From Ottelia alismoides (taxonomy: Eukaryota; Streptophyta; Magnoliopsida; Alismatales; Hydrocharitaceae), in the NCBI GenBank assembly GCA_037367405.1, contig JAZKJV010000085.1, positions 798,373-862,372 on the forward strand: 64,000 nucleotides of DNA, written 5' to 3'. A model generated the notes under the pieces. The model was not told where the DNA came from. It ran no database searches and saw only the letters and a list, made by a program, of their open reading frames with translations. How positions within the stretch are numbered: position 1 is the first letter of the stretch; every line of letters starts with the position of its first letter. A program made the translations under genes and the position numbers. Shown in pieces: positions 11,398 to 20,660 of the stretch.

Positions 11398-14300
11398 ATG
11401 ATGGGACGGAGATCTCTTAGGCCGACCCTATCGGCACCGCTATCCAGCACTCCCCCTCATTCATCTAGGAATACCTCGGAGAGTCCACTCTCCGAGCCTG
11501 AGTTCACATCCACCTTGTTCCCCCTCGACCACCCTTCCCATTCTCCTTCTCTCAGTCCAATCGTTTCAGAGTACAGTGCATCACAGAGTCCAGCTCATTC
11601 GATAGCACCTGAGATGGCCTCTTTTGCTTTTTCAGAGAATCCAGACATGGCAGACAGAGGCGAGCATGAAGATGATCATGAGCACCCTCCGTTCCTATTT
11701 GATCAGGCAGCCATCAATAATTCCTTGTTAGCATCCCTGGAAACTATGCAGAGGCAGATTCGCGACCAGGGTACATTCATGGGTGATCTAATGAGAGAGA
11801 TAGCACAGATGAGAGAGAACCGACCTGGGGGCGGTGGCGGTGGAGGAGGAGGAGGACCTGATGCAGGAGGAGGCGATCCAGACGCTGAGAGGCCACCACA
11901 GACCATCATGAGGGAATTGCACAACCCAGCTGCATCCCTCACTCATCGTTGGATCCGACTCCCACCTATTCACAGAGATTTCGAGCTTCGGCCCCACACA
12001 ATCCAGCTTCTACCCAAGTTCCATGGGTTGCCGACCGAAGAGCTGCACCTCCACCTCCAAGAATTTGAGATGATTTGCAGCACTATTCATGATAGGTTGA
12101 TGACCGAGGACACCATAAAGATGATCGTCTTCCCATTCTCTTTGGTTGACAGAGCCGCATACTGGCTCAAACATCTGGGGCGATTCGTCGACACATGGGC
12201 AGAGCTCCGGACCGCATACCTGAAGAAATACTACCCTCTCGGCCGGACCAACGCAGCGAGAGCCATGATCAGTAACTTCGTCACGATCCCGAATGAACAA
12301 TTCCATGAAGCCTGGGATCGATTCAGAGAGCTCATAGACCGGTGTCCACATCATGACATTTCCAAGCCCAATCTCGTGCAGAGTTTCTTCTGTGGGCTGA
12401 CACCGGAGCTGCAGGGGCTAGTGAACGCCTCTTGCGGTGGATCTTATTTCTCCAAGGGAGAAGACGACGTCTGGGCCATCTACGAAGGCATGGCAGAAAA
12501 CTCTACTGTGATGACCCAGGCCCGAGTCTACACACAGCAGAAGCCCCCGCAAGGAGCGGGATCATTCCAGAGGATCGCCCGCATCGATGCCGGTCCCAAC
12601 ACAGTGTCAGCTGCCGCAGCCCAAGCTGAATCAGCCGCAGCCGACATGGGCATTATTAGTGAAAAGCTGGACCGCATGGAGATCCTCGAGAAGAAGCAGA
12701 ATCAAGGTCTTGCTCAGATGGACCTTCTCACCAAAACTATGAGTGACCTGAAGACTCAAATTCTGTGCATCCAGGAGGCACAAACTCATTCCCAACAGCC
12801 TCCCAGGTCACGGGCTGACCCCAGCAGTAGCAATACCAACCAGACCTCTACCTCATACCGCCAGGTGAACCATATCCAGGCAGAGCCGGTTCCATTGCTA
12901 CAGTACCATCTAGAGCGACCGCCGTCTCAGGAGACTCAGATGGTGGTTTATCAGCCGGAGCAGCCACTGGCAGTTCTTCCTCCACCCTCCTTCGAGCAGG
13001 ATCCATTGATGGAAGTCAATGGGATTTGGTATGACCGGTACCCGCAGCCCGGGATTCGTTGTGATCATCCCGGATTCCGTTGGGGCAACGGTGGCTCCTC
13101 ATCCCAACAGCAGAATCCTGCCCAAGGACATCAGAATAGCCAGCAACAGCAACAGCAGCAGCCCCAGTATGCCCAACAGCAGCAATATCAGAGTGGCCCT
13201 CATCCCGCCTATCAGGGACAGCAGTGGAGGCAGCGACAGCAGCCTCAGCAATCGTATTCCCAGCCAACCCAGAACTATCTGTACCACCAATATCAGCAGC
13301 AACCCCATTTCCAGCAGGGACAACCATCCGGTTCTCAGGGTCCCGCTTTTGAGAACCCAGCTCTCGATGATCTTGCCCGCTTGCTCTCCGAACAGCGAGC
13401 ATCTTTCAGGCAAGAAACGGATGAATTTCATCAGGAGATGAGGGAGATTATAAAAGGGAAGGCCGCCATACCCGCTCAGATAGAACCCAACCCAAACAAT
13501 CTGAAAAGAAAGTCTGAGCAGGTAGAGTTTACAGAGGATACCCCTCCTAGTGATTATTTCAGTGACATGTCTTATTCTTATCATGATGCTGATTTTGTCA
13601 CTACTAGGAGCGGTAGGATGCCAGCCGGCGGCGCCTCTTCTGAGCGACAACGGGAAGCAGGATCAGGAGCGCCAGAGGAGCAGAGGAGCGGTGCTGATGC
13701 CGCTCATGATGATGTTGACGGTGGTGCTGATGCCACCCATGATGGAGTCCAGGACGACGGTGCTGATGCCGTCGTGGTACCAGTTGCAGACGGTGGTGCT
13801 GATACCACCATTTTGGATGATGAACCAGAGCGCGGTACTGATGCCGCGAAAACCGGTGGTAGTGCTCAGGCCACCACTTCTACTTTTGTTGAGCCTCCCT
13901 CTGTGATGTTACCACCTTTTGTATCCATGGACTGTGGTAACACCAAAAAGAACAAAAATATGAATAAAGGAAAGGTTTCTGTTCGAATTGCGGATCCATA
14001 TGTGGTGAATGATGATTGCTGTATGGATTCTCCTTCTTCACAGGCACAGGGACCAAGTCCTAGTCCTCCATCTGAGGAGGCCCCTACCATCCCCTTCCCT
14101 GAGGCGCTCCGCCGTGCGAAGGGGAATAAAAAAGAAAATCATAAAAAAGATCAGCAGGTAGAGTTCGGCAACCAAATGATTGATAGATTTCACATTCAGC
14201 TGACTCTACGAGAAGCATTTGAGCATATCTCCTTCTTCAAAAAGAACTTGAAAGAGACAACTACTGTCCGAAGGAAGAAGAGGTACAGAGATCAAGTCCA

Positions 14301-14400
14301 CATGCTCACTCATGACACTTGCTGCGCCATTCAGAACACATTGCCAGCCAAGCGACCCGATACAGGAGCTTCCTATGTCAGATGCGAGATCCAGGAGTAG
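11398..14400 (+). CDS. gag: E1: gag polyprotein (Athila type), open for 1000 codons
   Basis: Gag forms the virus-like particle in which the element's RNA is reverse transcribed. The N-terminal 170 residues are Ser/Pro-rich, then a glycine run (about residues 142-151). Residues about 195-365 are the retrotransposon gag (capsid) domain, with motifs such as FPFSLVDRAAYWL, KKYYPLGRTN and FHEAWDRFRELIDRCPHHD that mark Athila gag. A predicted coiled region follows (about 415-455), then a Gln-rich segment (about 560-650) and an acidic stretch built of GGADA-like repeats (about 760-830). I see no CCHC zinc knuckle. The start codon is the first ATG of the long frame, two codons from a second frame limit in the leader. 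The frame ends at TAG 14398-14400, only eight codons before the protease active site, so the stop is probably a decay mutation rather than the natural end of gag. Confidence 0.9.
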   Translation: MMGRRSLRPTLSAPLSSTPPHSSRNTSESPLSEPEFTSTLFPLDHPSHSPSLSPIVSEYSASQSPAHSIAPEMASFAFSENPDMADRGEHEDDHEHPPFLFDQAAINNSLLASLETMQRQIRDQGTFMGDLMREIAQMRENRPGGGGGGGGGGPDAGGGDPDAERPPQTIMRELHNPAASLTHRWIRLPPIHRDFELRPHTIQLLPKFHGLPTEELHLHLQEFEMICSTIHDRLMTEDTIKMIVFPFSLVDRAAYWLKHLGRFVDTWAELRTAYLKKYYPLGRTNAARAMISNFVTIPNEQFHEAWDRFRELIDRCPHHDISKPNLVQSFFCGLTPELQGLVNASCGGSYFSKGEDDVWAIYEGMAENSTVMTQARVYTQQKPPQGAGSFQRIARIDAGPNTVSAAAAQAESAAADMGIISEKLDRMEILEKKQNQGLAQMDLLTKTMSDLKTQILCIQEAQTHSQQPPRSRADPSSSNTNQTSTSYRQVNHIQAEPVPLLQYHLERPPSQETQMVVYQPEQPLAVLPPPSFEQDPLMEVNGIWYDRYPQPGIRCDHPGFRWGNGGSSSQQQNPAQGHQNSQQQQQQQPQYAQQQQYQSGPHPAYQGQQWRQRQQPQQSYSQPTQNYLYHQYQQQPHFQQGQPSGSQGPAFENPALDDLARLLSEQRASFRQETDEFHQEMREIIKGKAAIPAQIEPNPNNLKRKSEQVEFTEDTPPSDYFSDMSYSYHDADFVTTRSGRMPAGGASSERQREAGSGAPEEQRSGADAAHDDVDGGADATHDGVQDDGADAVVVPVADGGADTTILDDEPERGTDAAKTGGSAQATTSTFVEPPSVMLPPFVSMDCGNTKKNKNMNKGKVSVRIADPYVVNDDCCMDSPSSQAQGPSPSPPSEEAPTIPFPEALRRAKGNKKENHKKDQQVEFGNQMIDRFHIQLTLREAFEHISFFKKNLKETTTVRRKKRYRDQVHMLTHDTCCAIQNTLPAKRPDTGASYVRCEIQE

Positions 14401-15291
14401 CGGTTCGATCGTACTCTATTAGACAGCGAGTCTTCAATCAACCTCCTTCCGGCAGCCTTACTCAAGCAATTCGAGTTTGGCCCTCTTCTTCGAAGCAGAA
14501 CAGTCCTTCAGTTTGCTGACAGGTCGATTAAGAGGCCGAGGGGGTTGTTGAAGGACGTGGTCGTTACCATTCAGGGCCTGAAATTCCCCGTGGACTTTGT
14601 TGTATTGGACATGGAGATCCCTGAGTCGGTAACCGATGCCCCCATCATACTTGGACGCCCATTCATGGCCACTGCCAAGGCGGTATCCGACCATGACAGT
14701 GGGACGGTATGTTTTCACGTAGAGGGCAAAAGCATACAAATAGATACGATCGACCAGACCAGAGCCAGAGAGTTGACATGCTCAGAGCAATCCAGCGAAG
14801 CCGAGCAGATGACAAAGGAGGAGGTAGACATCCACCAGGTTTGTGATTTCGAGATGACTAATGATGAATCCAACTGGAAAGATCCCGTAGCACCGACCCT
14901 CACCTTGCCTACAGATTCACTATATCTCAAGCTTATGGCAATCGAGAGCCGGGAGAGCATATCCCTGGATGCGGATACACAAGAGGCTGACAGTGTTGTG
15001 ACGAGTGGTGCTGATGATTTTCATTCTTACTCATCTTCTTCTGATCCCTCGGATTCAGACATTGATTGGGATGATTTTGATGATTATGTGCCTTGTCTGA
15101 TTCCTTCTGAGCCAAAAGCCATGACAGAGTGCGAGCCAGTACAGTTTATTGATGATTCAGTGGGCCGCCTTTCGTCAGAGATTCATGCAGAGCGAGAGTT
15201 CTCCCATGCAGACCTGGTCGCCTATACACAGACATATCAGAAGCCAGATCTGCCGCCTCCCAGTTGTCCAGAACTGAAGCCTCTGCCGTAG
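14401..15291 (+). pseudogene. E1: protease region of pol and acidic linker
   Basis: This continues the gag frame. The retropepsin core starts at once: a TLLDS-type motif with catalytic Asp codon at 14422, then SINLLP, and later the ILGRPF flap-distal motif near 14650. The usual D-S/N-G triad reads D-S-E here, because the third codon is GAG (14428) where GGG would be expected, a single G-to-A change that should abolish proteolysis. The C-terminal 110 residues are an acidic Ser/Asp linker leading to RT. The block ends at TAG 15289-15291. It is inactive as it stands because of the upstream TAG, this TAG and the active-site change. Confidence 0.85.
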
Positions 15292-16428
15292 TCGGTGAAG
15301 TACAGATTCCTTGCGGGTGAGCCAGATATGCACCCAGTCATTATCTCAACAGGTTTGACTGGAGAACAAGAATCTCGTCTGATGGAGGTTCTTGAAAGAA
15401 ACCGCAAGGCGATAGGTTGGAGTATCGCTGATCTCCAGGGGATTAGTCCGGCTCTGTGCTCTCACCACATTTATCTTGAGGATAACGCTAGGCCGTCGCG
15501 TGAGTTCCAACGACGGCTGAACCCGAATCTTCGAGACGTAGTCATGAAAGAAATTTCCAAGTGGTGGAGCGCCGATTTTATCTACCCCATCTCCGACTCC
15601 AAATGGGTTAGTCCACTACATGTGGTACCCAAGAAGACGGGTATCACTACAGTTGTCAACGAGTCTGGAGAGGAAATTGCGGCCAGAGTACCAACTTCTT
15701 GGAGGGTCTGTATGGACTACAGACGATTGAATGAGGCCACCAAGAAGGATCACTTCCCATTACCCTTCATTGATCAGATTATCGAGCGGCTAGCCGGGAA
15801 GAGTCATTATTGTTTTCTTGATGGGTACTCTGGATATAATCAGGTGGCCATTGCGCCCGAAGATCAGGAGAAAACGACATTCACCTGTCCGTTTAGGACG
15901 TATGCTTTCAGACGGATGCCCTTTGGTCTATGTAACGCTCCGGCGACATTCCAGAGGTGCATGTTGTCCATCTTCTCGGACATGGTGGGTGACTGTTTAG
16001 AGGTCTTCATGGATGACTTCTCGGTCTACGGCAACGGGTTCGATGCTTGTCTTGACTGCCTAGACCGTGTGCTTCAGCGCTGCATAGAGGTCAACCTTGT
16101 TTTATCTTGGGAGAAGAGCCACTTTATGGTGACTCAGGGGACGGTCATTGGTCATATCGTCTCCAACAGGGGCATGGAGGTCGATCCGGCTAAGGTGGAT
16201 ATCATCAGAAAACTCAATCCACCGTCCAACTTGCGTCAGTTGCGGTCTTTTCTGGGGCATGTCGGTTTCTACCGACGGTTCATTCAGGACTTCAGTCGTA
16301 TCGCTCGACCGCTCACTGACTTGCTGACGAAAGACACCGAGTTTATTGTCAATGATAAGTGTCTTGAGTCGTTTGAGACTCTCAAAGAAATGGTTGCTTC
16401 AGCTCCTGTCCTTCAGCCACCCGACTAG
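15292..16428 (+). pseudogene. E1: reverse transcriptase domain of pol
   Basis: RT copies the element RNA into DNA. The frame is the same as gag and protease. Landmarks in order are RNRKAIGWSIADLQGI (RT entry), SKWVSPLHVVPKK, WRVCMDYRRLNEAT, CFLDGYSGYNQ, FGLCNAPATFQRCM, the catalytic FMDD at 16006-16017 (the usual Athila form of YMDD), and GHVGFYRRFI near the end. All catalytic aspartates are present. The domain ends with TAG at 16426-16428, where the family normally has tryptophan (PDW before SLPF), so it is a TGG-to-TAG change. Only the stops on either side break an otherwise well-kept RT. Confidence 0.9.
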
Positions 16429-18161
16429 TCTCTCCCATTCGAGATCATGACGGATGCTTCAGATTTTGCCGTTGGGGCTGTGCTGGGACAAAGGAGGGAT
16501 GGATTACCCTTTGCTATTCACTACGCCAGCCGGACCTTGGATGCCGCTCAGCGGAATTACACTGTGACTGAGAAAGAGATGCTGGCCGTAGTCTTTGCTC
16601 TTGATAAGTACCGATCATATATTCTCGGATCTAGAGTGACAATCTACACTGATCACACCGCCATCCGGTACTTAATGGCTAAGAAGGATGCCAAAGCACG
16701 TCTTACCAGATGGATCCTTCTACTCCAGGAATTTGATATTGAGATTAAGGATAAGCCTGGAGTCAAGAATGTGATGGCGGATCATCTCTCCAGATTGGAG
16801 AATCTTGAGGAATCTGAGCCCAGCGCACCTATCACTGAGATGTTTCCAGATGAGGCGATCTTGGCTGTCACCTCACTCCCGTGGTATGCTGACTTTGTAA
16901 ACTATCTTGTTGCCAAGACAGTCCCTCAGGGTTGGCCTAGGCAGAAACTTGAGACCTTCCTAGCAAAGGCCAAGTTTTACCATTGGGAGGATCCCGTCCT
17001 TTATCATGAAGGAGGGGATAGTATTTGGAGGAGGTGCATCCCTCAAGAAGAGCAGCAGAGCGTCCTCACATACGGCCACAAGCTTGAGGCAGGAGGACAC
17101 CATTCAGGAAAAAGGACAGCACAGAAGGTGCTTCAATCGGGCCTATGGTGGCCTACTCTCTTCAAGGATTCTGATGAGTTTGTGAAGAGATGTACTGACT
17201 GTCAGAAAATGGGAACCTGCGGACAGAGAGACATGATGCCCGTGCAACCCATTCACTTCTGTGAGGTTTTTGATGCATGGGGGATTGATTTCATGGGCCC
17301 ATTTCCTAAGAGTCAGGGATTCGAGCATATTTTGCTTGCTGTAGATTATGTCAGCCGATGGGTTGAGGCCATCCCCGCCCGAGCCGCAGATGCGAAAACC
17401 GTGTGCAAATTCTTGAGGAAAAATATCATTTCACGGTTCGGGGTTCCTAGAGTCTTGATTTCAGACGGGGGTCTCATTTTATCAATGATAAGGTTAGGGA
17501 CCTTGCAGACGAGTTCGGCATTGATCACCGGGTTGCCACTCCATATCACCCTCAAACTAATGGTCTTGCCGAAGTATCGAATCGGGAGATAAAGACTATC
17601 TTGCAGAAAGTTGTCAGCCCAGACCGAAAGGATTGGTCACAGCTTTTGGACTCGGTCTTGTGGGCTTATCGGACTTCTTTCAAGAATCCATTAGGGACAT
17701 CTCCATTTCGTCTCGTCTATGGCAAGCCGTGCCATCTGCCAGTGGAGATCAAGCACAAATCTTTTTGGGCAGTCACTGAGTTGCTTTTAGACCCCGAGAG
17801 TATAGGAGAACAGAGAAGAGCAGAATTGGCAGCCCTGGAAGAACTGAGAGATACAACCTTTTCCAACAGCCTACAGTACAAAGAAAAAGTGAAGACATGG
17901 CACGATTCGCATATCAGCCATAAACAGTTTGAGCCAGATCAGAGAGTATGGTTGTTTGATTCCAGGCTGAAATTATTCCCAGGAAAGTTGCAGAGCAAGT
18001 GGAAAGGCCCGTACGTGGTCAGGAAGGTACATGATAATGGCAGCATCGACATATCCGAACCGTCATCTTCCTCTACCTTCCGCGTCAATGGTCAACGCCT
18101 GAAGTTATATCTAGATCATGACCCGCCGACCAGTGACGTTGCCCCCATTCTTTTGGTATAA
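16429..18161 (+). pseudogene. E1: RNase H and integrase domains of pol, one frameshift
   Basis: RNase H removes the RNA template and integrase inserts the DNA. RNase H is seen from 16447 (MTDASDFAVGAVL, TEKEMLAVVFAL, YTDHTAIRYL). The integrase zinc domain has HHCC residues (GHKLEAGGHHSG ... CTDC, about 17070-17210). The catalytic core has Asp in DAWGIDFMGPFP (about 17272-17310) and Asp in ISDGG. One base is missing near 17470, where GGT-TCT has become GGTCT, so the first frame closes at 17592. The frame shifted by one base carries the catalytic Glu (YHPQTNGLAE), the GTSPF-YGK region and the C-terminal strand-rich domain to the natural stop at 18159-18161. No chromodomain is present, as expected for Athila. 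Confidence 0.9.
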
Positions 18162-18349
18162 GATGTGTCCTTTGACTCATATCATCTGCATCTCATAAAT
18201 AGTGATCACTTCTATCTTCCGCTGTACAGTTCATTTGTTCATATCACTCTCTCATGAGTTGATCTATTTTCTTCTTTTCTTCTTTTCTTCTTTTTCTTTT
18301 CTATCTTCTTCATCTATCAAAAAGGTGTCGCCTTTGTAAACAATCTTCC

Positions 18350-18713
18350 ATACTTAGGACGTACTTTGTCCTAAGTATAGGGGGGTGTGCACCCCAAGTT
18401 GATTCTATTCTTTTTCGATCCTCTCCATTGTCTCCTCTTCTTGCCTATACTTAGGGACATTTTACCCTAAGTATAGGGGGAGACAATCTGAGTACGATAT
18501 GTTCATCCCCACCCTTGACCCTCCCTGCGTTGTGTACAGTCTGCTATACTTAGGATTATTTGATCCTAAGTATAGGGGGGACGGTCAACTTCTCATTCAT
18601 TGATTCATTTATTCTGTATTTATTCTTTAAGACTTGACTATCCTTAGTATGAGTTATGTCTTCTCTTTTCTCTCCGATCTATGAGGACATAGCTCAAGCT
18701 AAGTATAGGGGGG
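18350..18713 (+). repeat. E1: four polypurine-tract-like units, three as perfect hairpins
   Basis: Three units have the form ctATACTTAGG-loop-CCTAAGTATag followed by five or six G. Arms are at 18350-18360/18368-18378, 18445-18456/18465-18476 and 18544-18556/18563-18575. A fourth unit at 18698-18713 has the AAGTATAGGGGGG half only. The right half of every unit copies the true polypurine tract of this element (AAAGTATAGGGGGA, 20647-20660). Units are about 97, 99 and 131 bases apart. E2 and E3 have four such units in the same place. Confidence 0.8.
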
Positions 18714-18829
18714 TCGTATATATTACGTATATACTTTAGCCATAACTCGTACTTTCGTATTTTCTTAATAATATGGCTAATCATTTATCAGAATTCATTA
18801 AAAATCTTAATAAAAAGGTGTTTTGTTCC

Positions 18830-19480
18830 TCAAACTCTTTTTGTATATACTGATTAATAAATCAGGTGCGTTGAAAAATAGTTTGACAGTCTCGTTGAAA
18901 AACCTTTTGAAAAACACTTTGTACATGTTTTCAACCTTTGTAAAAATGTATGGTTTGTAAAATTTATTTTCTTTGTGTGAAATAAAAATATTTGAAAAAT
19001 GATTTGCAAATTGTTTGAAAAATGGTTGCAAAAATATGTTGAAAAATCTATCTATACTGTTTTGAAAACCTTTGCAAAATGATTTTCAAATGTGTGTACA
19101 TGTTTGTAAAATGTTTGTAAAAACTATTTTGGACTATAGTTTTCAAAAATCGTGTGAAAAACTTGTGTCAAATAAGTTTGAGGAATACATACATCACACT
19201 AAAAATCCACTATATATTTGTATAAAACTGACCACTTACCCTTGTAAATTCTTAAAATCCACTTCTTGTAGATATAAGAAGCACTCCCGTGTACATATTT
19301 TTCACCTGACTTTCAGCCAAAACTTTTTGTTTTCAAAAATCCCAAAAACATTTGCAAAACTAAAGTCCAAAAACATTTGAAAAATCTTTTTGAAAAAAAA
19401 ATACACAAAAAATGCATCTGCATACACATGCATCATCTTTTCAAAAATCCATAAAAAGATCAAAATCCTTGAAAATTGCA
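18830..19480 (+). repeat. A/T-rich degenerate repeat of TTGAAAAA-type words
   Basis: Words such as TTGAAAAA, TTTGAAAAAC and TTTGTAAAA recur every 10-30 bases in this segment of the E1 3' UTR. The array is irregular and has no clear unit length. It is not seen at the matching place in E2 or E3, so it probably grew within the E1 lineage by slippage. Confidence 0.5.
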
Positions 19481-20646
19481 TCACAAAAATATTTCTTGCA
19501 TAGCATGAGCATTTTTCGGATTGAGTTTGATAGTTGAACAAGTCTAAGTAAAATCCGGAGATTGGAGCTTGATTGGACCTTAAAATATACCTAATAACAG
19601 GAACCTTATAGGAACTGGGTTTGAGGTACTTCAGGTCTAGTTGACTTAATTCTTTGAGGATCACGGGACTTGGTTCAATGGATTCTTGACTGCCAAAGTA
19701 GAGTATCTCGGAGCACATGCACGACTCTTGTTGATAATGACCTAACTTGGACACCTGCACCTTTCACATAGCTCTCCACGGATGAGGTGGTGCGGAGGCA
19801 GTTTCCTTTGGCTTGGGGTAGCATATGAGGGTAGTACTTCTAGGCGGAACCTCTCTTCTTCTTATAGTGAAGGAAGTGCACCTCAACTTGGTCTAGTAGT
19901 GATGAAGGCTAAAGACAGAAGCCGTGGGTTGCAATAAAGCTTCAAAAGAGGGATAGTCTACTAGCTCAAGAGGAAAATTTCTTGTATATATGTTGCACCA
20001 TGTAGATATGTTGTACAGATGCACTTAAAAAAAAGAACTCCAAAAAAGTGGTGGGTCGGATTGAAAATTTAATAACCCCACCGGAGTATATATAGTCCAA
20101 TAAAACAAAAGCTTATGGTATCCATGTTACATCTCATGAAGCTTGCAGCGGGAGACTTGGCTACACTGGCTGAGCTTCCAGAAGTCTATACTTCTTCCCC
20201 CTCTTCTTGAGCCGGTTGCACTTGAACTTAGAAGGGAATACCCTGCTTCTCGAGGAAAGAGTTGCTAGACCGAGGCATTAGAGTTACCAGGTTGGGGGAG
20301 GTTGTTTCTTTGTTACTTCTGAGGTGGGGAGCTACATATCACTCACACTGTATGAGTCAGACTCATGGTCGTAAGAGTTTGCGTATGAGTTGAAGTATTT
20401 CTGACCTGGCTATTTGAGGAGACTTGGACAGAGTTTTGGGATTCTCAAGGACTGTTGGATTTCAAACTTGGTTCTCATTAAGGTTCCGACCGCACTAAAA
20501 TCCCAAAGGTCCGACTTAAGCTCCAAACTTTGATTTTGCGAAGACAAGTTCGATAATTAAACTTAATCTAATTTTCTTCTTTTCCTTTTCTTTCTTTTCT
20601 TTTTTTGCACTTATTGCATAAGTGTTTGCTAGGGACTAGCAAAGGT

Positions 20647-20660
20647 AAAGTATAGGGGGA
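20647..20660 (+). other. E1: polypurine tract
   Basis: AAAGTATAGGGGGA sits directly before the 3' LTR (TGATGAATCC at 20661). It primes plus-strand DNA synthesis after RNase H cleavage. The same word ends the 3' UTR in E0, E2 (33711-33723, AAGTGTAGGGGGA) and E3 (40950-40962 on the minus strand). Confidence 0.85.

Larger units (their letters stand above)
18162..20647 (+). other. E1: 3' UTR of 2.5 kb without an env-like frame
   Basis: There is no long open frame after pol, so the env-like ORF found in some Athila lineages is missing. The first 600 bases hold four polypurine-tract-like hairpins (annotated separately). Bases about 18830-19480 are A/T-rich and filled with variants of the word TTGAAAAA/TTTGTAAAA. 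From about 20140 to 20640 the sequence is a diverged homologue of E2 33200-33700, including an 'agacttggctacactggc' box. Confidence 0.7.

Noticed and set aside
18162..20660. Env-like gene of Athila type after E1 pol
   Set aside because: Longest frames are under 160 codons, on either strand, in A/T-rich repeats; no signal peptide, membrane segment or conserved motif.
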